A stretch of DNA of 64,000 nucleotides from Daucus carota subsp. sativus (lineage: Eukaryota; Streptophyta; Magnoliopsida; Apiales; Apiaceae). Location: positions 50,305,214 through 50,369,213 of the forward strand of contig NC_030381.2 in NCBI RefSeq assembly GCF_001625215.2. Direction: 5' to 3'. Position numbers and translations under genes: made by a program. Shown in pieces: positions 11,485-23,655 of this stretch. The notes below the pieces were generated by a model that saw nothing but the letters and a program-made list of their open reading frames with translations, made no database searches and had not been told where the DNA came from. Positions within the stretch are counted from its first letter, which is position 1. The number at the start of each line of letters is the position of its first letter.

Positions 11485-12768
11485 TCTATACTATACTGTG
11501 ATAAGTCAACATGGGTATAATTTGTAATCCAAGGTTTTAGTTATATTTTTTGGTTTGGTACTCTCCTTTTGGTACTATAAGTCTAAATGTGGAGTCTATT
11601 AGTATTATAAACAGTTTCAAATACTAAGGGGTCATTTGTTAAATCTGGATAGCTGATTGGATGACGGGAAATCTGGATGAATAGTTAATCTGAATTTCTG
11701 AATGAATGATTGTTATTTGTTAATAATTATTTAAATTTATCTGGATGGTGATTATTTTTAAATATATTCCTGTAAATGACTAACGTTATATTTGTAGGAG
11801 CCTTCTTTCGGTTCTGTATTCATTTTTATTAATAAAAAATTTATTCTCTTGTTCATTCATCACTTTTTCCTCCATTTTAATTTATATATTAATAAAACAT
11901 AAATTAAAAAGGGTTATAAGAAAATTGGTAAATTTGACATCTTAAAAAAACATTTATATATTCAATAACAAACAAGTATATAAAAAAACATTATTCAAAC
12001 GATTTTTAAAAGGGAAAAAATGTGGCAGTAATTATTATTGTTATCAAAGAGAGAAGTGGAGTAGAGGAGGATTATTAGCTGGACAATTGAGTGAAGGTAA
12101 GTTAGGCTCTGTCGTCCAGCGCTTTTCTTGTATCGTCCAGTTGAAATAACTGCTAAACAAATGATCTTAACGGGACGAGGTTCTGAATGAGCCAGCAATC
12201 CACTCATTCACTTGTTATCAAATGGGGCCTAAAAACACTCATAACAATACATTATCATATAATATTTCATTAAAAAAATTATAATGATGTTATAAATAAA
12301 ATTATAAATATACAATTTTGAATATCTTTTTTTAACAAGAACTTTCATATAACTCCTTTAAACTTTAATGTGTTCAATTTCAATATACCTATTACATAAT
12401 CCTTTCTAACTTTAATCTTAAAAATAATTGTTGTAAAAAAAAACCAAGATTACAAAATTACGTTGAAATTCGATTGATTAGATTACTGAATCTTTCAAAA
12501 GATATTACACAATCGGCTATGTTTGGAAAAGATTAGAATTTTCTGATTTTTTTTATTTTTTAAATCTACGTGTACTAAATTCGGATTAAATTAGGATTTG
12601 TCCATTTTTAAGTAATCGGGAGAAAATATAGTCAGTTGAATAATATAATTTAATTAAAATTCAATTCATTAATATTAAAATACTAATAAAATGATTTTAA
12701 AATTTAAATTATAAATAATAAATTACGAACTATATACCCGTCCGTGCTTCGCACGGGTTAAAGGCTAG
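11485..12768 (+). mobile_element. Non-autonomous Helitron, copy 1 (carries a nested MITE)
   Basis: The 5' end is TCTATACTATACT immediately after A. The 3' end is CTAG immediately before T, the canonical A|T Helitron insertion. Eleven bases inside the 3' end is a hairpin, CCGTGC-TTC-GCACGG, at 12742-12756. The ends match copy 2 at 31960-32311. There is no Rep/helicase coding sequence, so it is non-autonomous. Bases 11628-12229 are a later MITE insertion; without it the Helitron is about 680 bp. Confidence 0.85.
11628..12229. mobile_element. PIF/Harbinger (Tourist-like) MITE nested in Helitron 1
   Basis: Ends are GGGGTCATTTGTTAA on the left and the inverse of GGCCCCATTTGATAA on the right. TAA flanks both sides, the TWA-type duplication of PIF/Harbinger elements. 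The Helitron copy at 31960 has the uninterrupted sequence ATACTAAAAACACTC at the equivalent position, which is a paralogous empty site. The element is 602 bp with no transposase; an internal 70-residue open frame on the minus strand is not recognisable. Confidence 0.8.
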
Positions 12769-13121
12769 TATTATATTAAAGCGAGAGAAGGTAGCAATTT
12801 GTATTTTGTACCACAAGACAGCTATATATGTACAAAAATGTAATATATGCTTTCAATTTTCATTATCTAACAACAAATTAATAAATAATATCATCATTAT
12901 TATTAACACAACTTTCGGTCGACTACCGCTTCCAGCAGGAGACTTTTATTCTCCCAAACCTAGCCTAAATTTGGTCCCAACTTACAAGTATTTTAAATAT
13001 AAAAAATTCATGTGATAGGTACTTGTCACTATGTTTATATATTCAGGGAGGGAGAGGGTGATAATCGGAAGATTCGATCGCATTGCAGGTTGACAATATT
13101 ACCGAGCATACCAGTACTATA

Positions 13122-13345
13122 CTCCCTCGGTCCCAGTCAATTGTATACGTTTAAGGCTCTTATAAAACATAGTTTCACAACTTATTTTTAATATTTTCTT
13201 TTTTTTATAAAAATATAAATGTTATACTTTTATACAAAAAAAGAAAATCTTAAAAATAATTTACAGAACTATACTATATTGAAACATTAAAGTCCGTGCC
13301 GCGCCCCCGTCCCCCAATGTATACTATTGACTGGGACGGAGGGAG
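13122..13345. mobile_element. Stowaway-type MITE (subfamily 1)
   Basis: Ends are CTCCCTCGGTCCC and GGGACGGAGGGAG, flanked by TA on both sides, and the element is 224 bp. The subterminal sequence CAATTGTATACGTTTAAG and the interior TTTCACAACTTATTTTTAAT are shared with the copies at 40588 and 45456, which defines one subfamily. Confidence 0.85.
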
Positions 13346-14754
13346 TACTTATTTCTCACAATAGTAAAAATATTATTTTATTATTCCTTCAAAAATGTTG
13401 AATATATTAGTAATACTAGCCTAAAATGGTGTTATGAATAATTTGTTTTGAAAATATATACTTATATTAAGATCTTGTTTGATATGAATTTTAATATAAA
13501 TAATAAAATATATTATTTTAAGTATATTGTATATGTTAAATGTCAAAATTTTCATTTTAGTGAATATTAAAATATTATCTAAGTGAAATTATAAAAGTAA
13601 TTATTTTTTATACTAATTATTATTAGATTTCCTTTTCAGGATTCCTTTATCGATAAAATAGTTAAATTATTAACTTTTTATTTAGATAAAACAAAGACTG
13701 TTTTAATTTGTTCTATTTATCTTGTATTTGTTAAATTTTTATTTATATCTTCTAACTCTTTAACAGTTACATAGACCAACTTCGGTTCGTTTTCATATTT
13801 GCTATGTTAAATTGATTCTTGTAATGTCTGTATAGTTATTATCATTATTTTAATTTTTTTGATAAATTAAAGTTTAACATCAACGTATTTGTACATGAAA
13901 AAGGTATATAATACTGCCCGTTCTCTTCAGAAAATATTAATATAATGGTCATTAAAGCAAAAGTAAAAATTAAAAGAAATAAAAAACTAAATATAGGTTT
14001 CTTAATGTAGGGAGAATATTGCATGTAATGGGAGAAAAAATGATCATAAACAGAAACAACCCTAAAAACCCAGAGGCTTAGTGCGAGTAGGGGAGTAGGA
14101 CAACCTGGCCATAGGAGTACTCTGGTTTATGTTAATAATACTGATATGTAGAGTGCGACAACATCACTAAATCATATTGTTATTGACTGTTTTACAGGAA
14201 AACTAGGTACCTAGATAGTGATTGCTGGCATTTTTAATCTTAAGTATACGTAAATGTGAATAGCACTAAATTCCTTTTATTTTGTCAAACAACGTTTCTT
14301 TTGACGCTCGTTTTTCCAAGCTGAGATATTAGAAACACCAGGTAAACAAGTTTAATGAATTTCATCTTAAGTGATATGGCTGATAATGATAGTGATGGTG
14401 ATATTTCATCTGCAGTTTCGTAAATACAATAGAATACTCGCATAAACAAATGATGAAAAGGGTATAATATATCTCTGACCAAACCAACTAACGTATATAG
14501 ATACTCATAGACGACCTAGAGATGAACTGAATTCAGCTGGCTCAATCGATTTTTGATCACGACATGTGCTGCGTCACATTTATAAGTTGATTTCGCAGGG
14601 CACCGAAGCACTATAATGATATTGTTATGGAGCTCATGTTATACTAATTAAGAAAAATTGAACTGAAAAATCATAAAATTCTTTCTACGCTTGAAGTAGT
14701 TGTCCTTATTTCATGAGGGGCTTCCTCCAATCCTGTCTTCTTTTATTAGTCGTA

Positions 14755-15069
14755 ATTAATCTCTTATATTTTAACAAGTTTCTAATTTATTTTGATTTTG
14801 TTTGATCTCCCTTGTGAGAGTTTAGCTTTTTATGACGTTGATTCAATGATAAAGATTTAAAGAGTGATACATATATATATAGTGGATTTCTCAAAACAAC
14901 AGTGACAATATTATATCATGTGCATATATTTTAGAAAAGCGCTTGGTTTGTCTGCCGAAGAAAGGAGTGATTCAACAACGATACAATTATGCGTTTGTTC
15001 AATTTCGACTATATCCGCAGATTTCATATAACTTTTCATTATTATTTTTCAGAAAAAAGAAAAGAAAAA
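14755..15069 (+). repeat. A-tailed dispersed repeat, copy A
   Basis: Shares two blocks with the copy at 36285-36683: TTTTAACAAGTTTCTAATTT near its left, and ATTCAACAACGATA followed by CAATTT.GA.TATAT and a CTGTATAACTTTT-like block near its right. It then runs into an A-rich tail (AAAAAAGAAAAG). The layout suggests a retroposed, SINE- or LINE-tail-like family. No promoter boxes or protein were identified. Confidence 0.5.
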
Positions 15070-16751
15070 TTGATAAATTATATTTCCTTTTTCTTGTAGT
15101 CATATTATTGATAGTTGTTTAAGCACTTGAATATCGCCGAAGGACAAAGGCAGCCCTCATGCGCGCGCGCCCAGACAGAGCCAGCTCGAACATATACATC
15201 CTGCCGGCGAGCACACACGATCCAGCAAGGAGTTATCATACATTACATGTTTACCGTCATGGGGCGTCAGCTATGTGACGTCTTTCGCTTACCTAATGCT
15301 TACATAATCATCAGAAAGAAAGATAAGGTCGGTATCTCAAGAAATTTTATAATTATTAAAGTATTTCGATGGAATGGCACAGATAGATTATTGCAAGTTT
15401 GCCATTAGTTTGCGCATAATTATTTGGACTTATTCGTCTTTGTTTTATGTTCTACAACTGGGAAAGCGAAAGTAGAGAGATGCTGTCCCCATAAACATAC
15501 AATATTATACATTTAATTTGTGTGTGGTCATGAAAAAAGACAAACTTCAGGCGGCTATTTCAAAGTAATCAAATCCAGTAAACCAGGCCACTTAATCATA
15601 CTTATCCCACAATATCCTTAATAATGCGTAATTAGGATAGACAAGTACTTAAAAGAGATATTACTATTTCATCCCAAAACAAGCCGTTCACTGCCTTGCA
15701 TGGAGATATATATATCTTGCGAGGTCACATCTATTAACTATGGACTATATCTTCTTCTACTTAGGGTGGAGCATATGCTAATTAAGTGTATAATTTGGCT
15801 ATGTGAGAACTGATCGATAAGTACTTTTGTCAATACCGAATGAAAGGAGCTGGTTAGGTTTCATTATTTGTTATTCAGATGATCAATAGGAGCTTGTTTA
15901 TTGTCAAAAAGCATGATTTTTGGCCATCAATTCCATATGATTGTGGTGTAATGAAATATTTATTTCATGATACTTAACTTTTAGCATATAGTTTTAGTGC
16001 TCGATAGATTTTTAAATTTGGCAGAGCTGGTTATCGAAAATGCAAGGTCATAGTTCATAGATACAAGTAAATAAGTAATGATAGATATTATTTCAAATGA
16101 TTACAATTTTAAAAATAATATAAAAATTGAACCAGACGCTTTTCATTCTGGAAAGCTTCTTAAATATTATTTCACTTCAACAAGAAACTTTTAGAATTAC
16201 TCACACATATTAGTAAGATTCTATGCTGGCAAATATTTGTAATTTTTTTTAGAATTATGCTATTTGCACAAGCTGATTATATAGTATAATGTGCATTAAT
16301 TAATAACTATTAGACAATCTTGAATAATAATCATATATGTAATCCATTAGTGCATAAATAACAATGTTAGAGATTCAACAAGAAATATCACCATCTATAG
16401 AATATCTAATTTTCTCTTAAAATTGGATTGAATATAACGTAATTTTATGTAAATTTCATCATATAAAGATTTAATTTTGGAATTTATGTCATATTTCATA
16501 ATATTTGATTTTAAAATTTAAATTAAATTTAAGAAGTTGATTAAGTTTAATTATTGCTAATTTGCAATTCTCATTTTAACAAGTTAATTTCATAAACAAG
16601 TGTTACAATAATATTTCTTTGCAATATTTTATGTGACAGTCAATTTTACGGTACTTTAGGAAGGTTAATATTATATTTTACAAGTGTGTTATCAATACCA
16701 GATTTTCTTCAAGTGAATTGGTATTTAAACTTAATTAATAATTAAAATTGG

Positions 16752-16930
16752 GACCACAATCTTTTAGTAAAACTCATTTTTGATTCCTGTTTCTTTAGCT
16801 GAATCGGCCTACCTACAAGCAGTCAAGCATGTGTATTGTATTGCGACCACAATTTCTTAGTAAAACTCATCTCTGATTCTTATTTCTTTAGCTGAATCGA
16901 CCTACCTATAAACATGTGTATTGCACTTGG
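16752..16930. repeat. 93-bp tandem duplication
   Basis: A unit starting GACCACAAT and containing TTTCTTTAGCTGAATCG and ATGTGTATTG occurs twice head-to-tail, at 16752 and 16845, with several substitutions and a small deletion in the second copy. It lies about 400 bases past the 3' end of the MYB gene. Confidence 0.7.
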
Positions 16931-17321
16931 CATGAAACTAAGAATGTATACATGGTGATGATACGTTGTCACATAAAATCACAGGACTTGCATCAAGATC
17001 AAGATAACTTATATATATATATATATATAAACTTGTTTCAATGTTCTAAGATCATGATGACAACGAACTACATATTAAACCTTTTCAAAACAAATTGCAC
17101 ATTGTATATCAAGCTGTTTCACTAATTTAATTATTTTGCGCATAGCATTGTATGCTTTCACATAGATTAATTACCAGTATATTCCTCCAAATAAATTAAA
17201 GCTATGACATATATACACAAACACACAGACAAACCGAAAATTAGATCACACACAAAAGTATGAGCAAGAGTCATATCTCAATTCAATCTGCGCAATTTCT
17301 CACTGTCTCTGAGCAAAAACT

Positions 17322-19521
17322 TCAGTATAGCACTTCATAATATGGATAAAAAGGCTCTCCAAACCAATCTTCAGCCCGTGGCATTCCGAATTCAGGATCA
17401 ACATATGTTGCACATTGATCAATACCATACACATCTTCTAACGAATATGGCTCTCTCCAGAAACTTATGTGAGGATCAGCACTGCTTACATAAGCCGGAG
17501 GAGCAATATTGTTGTTTGAGATTGAGGAAGCTCCAATATTGTTTGACGCGTAGGATGGGATAGGATCATCTTCATAGATCTCTTCTAATTTAGGAAGTTC
17601 GGGAGCAACAAAATCATTTGGATATTCACATGTCATTAGTGTATCTGTTGTGGAATCTATTTGCTCTATTTTTGGTTCAGTGACTTCCACCACATTGTTA
17701 GCTATTCGTTTCTTGAGGTGGGAGTGCCAGCGATTTTTGATTTCGTTATCAGTTCGTCCAGGAAGCCTTGCTGCAATTGCAGACCAACTATATAACATAC
17801 CAAGGACTTCCGGTTAGTAATTATCTTGGAGTAATTAGCATATATACATTACTTGATTCTAGAAATTAATTTGACAGCTAAATTAATTAAGGGCCAGACC
17901 ACAAAATATGCCTTTACTAATTTTGACTACCTAGCTATATATTCATGCATTTTATAGCAAACACTTGCTAGAATACTGAATCTATTGTATGGAATTTGAA
18001 GTTCTCATAGCTAGTGGACCTTAAGTTCGATCAGATTTTGGTTCTAATTCAGCAAAATTGAAAAGAAACCCTACAATTGAGGTAACTCAGAATATGCCTA
18101 AAGAAAGACATGCATACAAATGTGAAGCAGCACAAGTTAATTACTAGCTGAACCTTATTTACAAAGAAATGGTATGGAGGTTTGACAATTTTTTTATCTA
18201 TAAATTAAACATATAATTAATATAAATACCAATACGAAGCAGCCCAAATCAAATAGCTTGGCCTTAATTGTGAAAAATCAGAATGGAGGCTCTGACAATT
18301 AAGCGAAAAAATGGTGAAGATACATATGATATGTGCTAGGTTTTCTCTCGGTTATGGTCTTAGTGGATAAGATAATGAAGGTCTGCCAGCTTTATATATA
18401 AATAAAGCTGAACTGAAATGTACCCAAAAAAATGAATCCAAAATTTCTGTAACAGTACCCCTCCTTCCACTGATATGAGAAAAATTTAATGGCTCTATAA
18501 AGCTGGAAAGTACTGTTACATAAGGATAAAGCAATGCTCTATAAAATTTAAGGGCCCGAAGAAACCAAAATCAAAGGCAGAAGGACTCCACCAAGAGGTT
18601 TTTGAATAATTAGCAAGCAAATTATCAGCTAGTATATAGAGGCTCAGACGCTTAATTAGTTATATACGATTGGATAACAAACAATCTTCATCAATATCCA
18701 GATCCAAAAGCTGTGAAATAGGCTTAAATTTATAGACTAATTGACAATACATACCCGACTCCAATATGGCGCAGGCTGATTATGATTTCATCTTCCTCTT
18801 GAGTGTAGTTGCCACGTCTAACTTCCGGATTCAAATAGTTCATCCACCTCAATCTGCAACTCTTCCCACTTCTTGACAGGCCTGATTAAGAATAAAATAC
18901 TTTTGATGAGTACACATTGCAAACTTCTCCTTGTCATATCAATAACAGCTGAAATACCAGCCCAAATTCATGAAATAGATAAGAACACCACTTCTAAGCC
19001 ATTTTATGTGATGCCATTGTTAGTATCTTAATTAGGACAAATCGGAAGAGTAACTGAACTTTTGGTTCCCCATTCCAAATTTGTTGAGTTAAAACCTATA
19101 GATGACTGGTAAAGGCGGCCTGATTTAGTGCAATTTTTTTGGTATGGCTACCGATGTCTTCTGAGACTTTCCTTATGTAACAGTACTTTCCGGTCAGGAG
19201 TAAGGAGGGGTAAATACAAAAATAGTGAAATGGGAAGAATTTATTGGTGCATAAATTCTTAGCTAGAGAAAGCAAGGTATTGAAAAGAAAAGATATATAG
19301 ATCTGATGGCTAGACATATAGATTTAGAGATATTCTTGTGGGAGCTTAGTAAAATCATGGTTCTCATTTTATGAAGAAAAACATAAGAAGATGAGATTTG
19401 GGAAATTACCAGCATGTTTAGGCATCTGGCTCCAATTCCAAATGCCATATCTTCTGATATAGGTCACTAGCTGCATGTCTTCTTCAGGAGTCCAAGGGCA
19501 TTTCTTGAAAGCTGCTGCCAT
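17322..19521 (-). CDS. R2R3-MYB transcription factor, 234 aa, three exons
   Basis: Exons read on the minus strand: 19521-19410, 18881-18755 and 17787-17322, with GT-AG borders and matching phases. R2 has tryptophans at residues 10, 30 and 50 with the exact spacing of MYB repeats. R3 runs about 59-106 with W81 and W100, and the first R3 position is Tyr63. The end of R3, [20 protein letters not shown] and then HSHLKKR, resembles the stress-related subgroup with WHTHLKKR, but I cannot place the subgroup firmly. R3 is one residue shorter than usual before W81 (GVGW rather than LGNRW or LGNKW). The C-terminal half is acidic and Ser/Pro/Tyr-rich and could activate transcription. Introns of 528 and 967 bases hold nothing I recognise. 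A nuclear DNA-binding activator is the likely role. Confidence 0.88.
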
Positions 19522-19575
19522 TTTCTCTAAACTGTTTACTTTCTGATAATTGTATTAGTACAATAGAGAGTGTCT

Positions 19576-19583
19576 GTATATAA
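19576..19583 (-). promoter_or_regulatory. TATA-like box of the MYB gene
   Basis: A TATATA core lies about 60 bases upstream of the MYB start codon on the minus strand. Spacing to the ATG is short but workable for a plant promoter. Confidence 0.4.
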
Positions 19584-20449
19584 GGAGGTTTAACTTTAAT
19601 GACCCTTCACCAGACTTGCCTAATATTTATACCACACTTGCTCAGCAAAATACTTGGAAAATTTTCAACTCACATGAGCATGGCCCCATCCAACAATATT
19701 GTAAATATAATTTTAAAAAATTAAGAGGGTTGGGGTAGGTACCCACGGTATAGTACTTAATTTAAATAAATTTGTTTACTTATCTCTAATGGAATATACA
19801 TTTTCTATTTGCAGAGAACATATGGGAGGGTGGTTGATTATCCTTATAGCTAGTACTAGTTCCATGTACTCGTTTTATGTATGTACATTATTGATTAGTC
19901 AATTCAATACACTTCACTCGTTTAGACGGAGAGCAATCAAATTAGAAAGGCGCATAACACCTTTTAATTATCGTCAGATGGAGATGTAAAGGACCAAAAG
20001 CCCTACCTCATATATGACATAATCAGCTAGACCTTTTTTTAAACAATTAAATACATATACACCTCAGTTATTCAAGATAGTTACGAGATAGTTTTAATAA
20101 ATACTTTCCACGTCCAACCAAACCAGCACTAATTATAATATTCATCAATGTTATCAGCTGATATTCCTCCTTTCTTTTTATTTTTGTTAGATTAATTATA
20201 TTTTAATTAAAATTTATTTATGTTATATAATTATAAAAATTAAAAAAAAAAACATGTTATTGAAGTATTCGGTTAACCAATTTAAAAATATAATATATAT
20301 TTTTAAAACAATATATAAACATTTTTCAATATTTAATCAAAGCTGGTTAATCAAATTCTAGAGAATTGAAAAAGACCGAAGTACTAACACTTGTGAATCA
20401 ATATATACGTGCCATACCATACCATAACATATGTACTCAGTATTCTCGA

Positions 20450-20545
20450 AACTTGGGTCTGAGTAGGGTAAAATGTACGTAGTCCTGTCCCATCTTTAAA
20501 GTCGAGAGGCGGTTTCCGTGAAAACCTCCGGCTTAGTGCACAATA
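20450..20545 (-). mobile_element. SINE-like relic (Au-type body)
   Basis: The stretch AAAATGTACGTAGTCC...AGAGGCGGTTTCC resembles, in reverse orientation, the conserved body of plant Au-like SINEs (TGTACGCAGCCTTACCC...AGAGGCTGTTTCC). The tRNA-related head is not clear and no target duplication was found. It is a decayed copy identified from memory of the family consensus only. Confidence 0.4.
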
Positions 20546-21077
20546 ATTAAAAAAGTGTGTGATACAATATTATTACAATACCTTAGCTCATGATCTTCTT
20601 CACCTAAAACTTACCGAAAAATTATTCATTAGTGGTGGAGCATAACACCCTAACACTAAAAACTTCTGTAAACCACAAAATACACACGTAGAGAGAGAAA
20701 GATAGGTATACGTAATATTTAAGGTCTAGATAACTCCTCCCTAGGTGGTTCTTGCCTCTCGGAGCTGCCTCCCGGCCCTAAATTTATCACTGTGCTTTTA
20801 AAATGAACATAGCAATTGTTACGAATACATATCTAGAAATGCAACTTATACCGAACACTTAAATCATTCAAAATAGAGGTTAACTATATCCCAGAAACTA
20901 TTGTTCATGTATAGGACTATTCAATTGAACCCTAATCATGATGGTCGTAAATTAATTAAATACTCAGGTAAGGATTGGGTTTATATTATATATAACCAAT
21001 TATGTTTGATGTTTAAACTTTTCATGGTTATAGAAAATCTGTATGCTCCAGTATATACTACCAATGTGACTGAGTTA

Positions 21078-21279
21078 CTCCCTCCGTCTTTTTAGTTATC
21101 ATCTTTGAAATTTATTAATATTTTATCTACTGAAAAATTAAAAAAAATATGTAAATTTTAATCTACTTTAAAATATAATTTTCAGTTTTTTAAAATAATG
21201 AAAGAGATACTTATAATTTTCGGTCAAAAATTAGTCAATTTGACCAATAAAAATAAAAATGTTACAAGTACGGAGGGAG
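21078..21279. mobile_element. Stowaway-type MITE (subfamily 2)
   Basis: Ends are CTCCCTCCGTC and CGGAGGGAG with TA on both flanks, and the element is 202 bp. The interior (AGTTATCATCTTTG, AATCTACTTTAAAATATAAT, TTAGTCAATTTGACC) matches the element at 1512-1765 and is shorter by internal deletion. Confidence 0.85.
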
Positions 21280-21677
21280 TAGTATAAATCCACAGTTACC
21301 TTCCTTGAATATAACTGATCGACAATTTTGAATCGATAAATATTTAAATTTAAGAATTCGATGTAACAGAGAGCTTGTTTTGATTTGCAGATATATTTAT
21401 ATACAGCAGATTTTAATATTATTATTAGAGATATTGTCATTTGTATATATCTTACACAAGTATTAAAATTATTTTTTATTTTGTATTTCTAAAAACTAAA
21501 TTTATATATCTAATTTATCAGCAGGATTCATTATACTACAACAATGACCTATTTTTTTCACCATAACTTGTGATGAGAACTTTCGGGATCACCTCAACAA
21601 ATTGGCCCATTTTCAATGTGTTATCGCAATGTAATTGATTAATAAGATTTGATACATGAGAAAATGTAAAACAAGAG

Positions 21678-21680
<3 letters not shown>

Positions 21681-21748
<68 letters not shown>
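21681..21748. repeat. (AT)n microsatellite, about 34 units
   Basis: An uninterrupted run of AT dinucleotides spans about 68 bases. Such tracts are highly variable in length and may also be misassembled. Confidence 0.95.
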
Positions 21749-21756
<8 letters not shown>

Positions 21757-22277
21757 AAAACTACTTCTCACCCAAATGATAAACAATTATAGGTTGTTAG
21801 TCAACTTTCTATTCTCCACGTATCCATTTCGAAATAAAAAAAACTTTAAATAATAGAATAGCAAGGGAAAACAAAAATTATACTATTAAAATATATCCTC
21901 AATAGAGATGTTTATCAAAAGCAAATTTATAGAAAATATTAGCATTTTCTTTTCTTTGTCTAATAATAATAAAACATATTTTTAATCAATTTTTTTAATA
22001 ATTAACCCTTTATGACACCTGACATTTTGACCTGTAATTTATTCTGGCCGACTATCAAAGTCCAAAGCTATAATAAACATCGTATTTTTGAGTGGTTTCA
22101 ATCTAAGTCCCGCCTTAAAATGAAAAGATAGAGATATTTATTTTAAATATATGTAGTCGAAAAATATTTAGTATGAAAAATAGATTTGCCTGAACTTGAT
22201 TACAATATTGAAAAGATAATATCATATTAATCCGGAATTAACGTGTGTATATGAGAATTTAGACCCCAATTTTTATA

Positions 22278-23267
22278 GGGTTAATTATCAAACTCATCAC
22301 TGAAGTGGTCAAATGGTATCAACTTCATCACTGATCTCCACGGGATCTCAAGTTGCTCACTAAACTCGCTTAATGTTATCAAACTCATCACTGCCGTTAA
22401 AAAAAAGTAACGGAGGTTAGATGGAGTGACAGATTGGCGGTTGACGTGGCACATTAATAGAAAAGACTGAAGAAAAACAAATGAAAGAAAATTTAAAAAA
22501 AAGTAGAAAATAGAAATGCCACATAATTTGAAGTTTATATGGAAATAAAGTATGCAAACTTTTATTAAATTGATTTTAGGATATAATTATCTAAATAAAT
22601 GTATGGAACTAAATTTTAATATATAATTAACTAAACAATTAAGATTAACTTTTATGTTTTTTATTAGATTATAATTATTTTTGAATAATATTGAAATGTT
22701 TTCTTTTTTAATAAATTTTATTTATGTGAATATTATTGTTGGCAAAAAAATATTTTTAAACATTATGTGTTGTTTTTGAAGATTTGTACAATGTGTGTTG
22801 CTTCATATGTTAAATTTACATATATTTTTTTTCATGTTTTTGTTTGGTACAAGAAACTCCAAAAGAAATAGAAGTGTTAAAAATCGAAATGAATTTCTTT
22901 ATATACTACTCTAGATTTTTCTTAAAATTTTAAAAAAATTGGTGATATAAAAAAAAATTGAAAATTATGTCCTAAGATCAATTTAATAAAAAGTTTGCAT
23001 ACTTTATTTCCATATAAACTTCAAATTATGTGGCATTTTTATTTTCTACTTTTTTTTTAATTTCTTTCATTTGTTTTTTTTCTGTCTTTTCTATTAATGT
23101 GCCACGTCAACCGCCAATCTGTCACTCCGTCTAATATCCATTACTTTACGGCAGTGATGAGTTTGATACCATTAAACGAGTTTAGTGAGTAACTTGAGAC
23201 CTTGTGTAGATCAGTGATGAAGTTGATACCATTTGTTCACTTCAGTAATGAGTTTGATAATTAACCC
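22278..23267. mobile_element. Mutator-like foldback MITE with ~310-bp inverted arms
   Basis: A 990-bp element begins GGGTTAATTATCAAACTCAT and ends in the near-perfect inverse complement. Both ends are flanked by the 10-base direct repeat AATTTTTATA (22268-22277 and 23268-23277). The two arms, 22278-22588 and 22961-23267, match over about 310 bases with scattered mismatches. The central 370 bases are AT-rich and non-coding. A long terminal inverted repeat with a 9-11 bp target duplication is the hallmark of MULE derivatives. Transcription through it would give a long hairpin. Confidence 0.8.
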
Positions 23268-23573
23268 AATTTTTATATATAGAAGATTAACACCAAACTT
23301 TTTTGATTAGTAGTTTAATCAAATATTCAGAATCTTTAGGTGTCCAGCGAATAAACCACCAAGTAATTGTGCCCCACTGATGATGACAGATCGAAAAAGT
23401 CGCCAGAAAACTTTTGTCTCCGTTCTGGAGATTTTGATTCTTTGATACAATTCAATGCATCGTGTATTATTTACCTTTACCTGCAGCTAAAAGGGTGATC
23501 AGGGTCCTAAAAAGGATCAGGGTCAATTTTGGTCTTGCATATCAGTATATGTACAAAGCCTGGACTCTGGAAT

Positions 23574-23619
23574 ATAAATAAATAAATAAATTTATTGTTA
23601 ATGGGGGACCCGGCGATAT

Positions 23620-23654
<35 letters not shown>

Positions 23655-23655
23655 G
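23574..23655. repeat. Opposed (TAAA)n and (TTTA)n microsatellites
   Basis: Four TAAA units at about 23574-23592 face about seven TTTA units at about 23627-23655, across some 35 bases that include GGGGGACCCGGCG. The two tracts are inverse complements and could pair as a stem. Confidence 0.8.

Larger units (their letters stand above)
12769..17321. other. Intergenic region downstream of the MYB gene
   Basis: No gene is recognised. Contents are a Stowaway MITE at 13122-13345, an A-tailed repeat copy at 14755-15069, a 93-base tandem duplication at 16752-16930 and short (TA)n at about 17010-17028. A locally GC-richer patch at 15140-15290 has CGCGCGCG and a 97-residue open frame but no recognisable product. 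Confidence 0.55.
19584..22277. other. Intergenic region upstream of the MYB gene
   Basis: No gene is recognised. Contents are the MYB promoter region, a SINE-like relic near 20450-20545, a Stowaway MITE at 21078-21279 and a long (AT)n tract at 21681-21748. Confidence 0.55.

Noticed and set aside
15115-15408. 97-codon frame over a GC-richer patch
   Set aside because: No recognisable domain. The start is not an ATG, and the patch may be a repeat fragment. No splice partners were seen.
21681-21748. AT tract as a possible origin or matrix attachment site
   Set aside because: A simple dinucleotide repeat is common in plant DNA, and nothing nearby supports a specific role.
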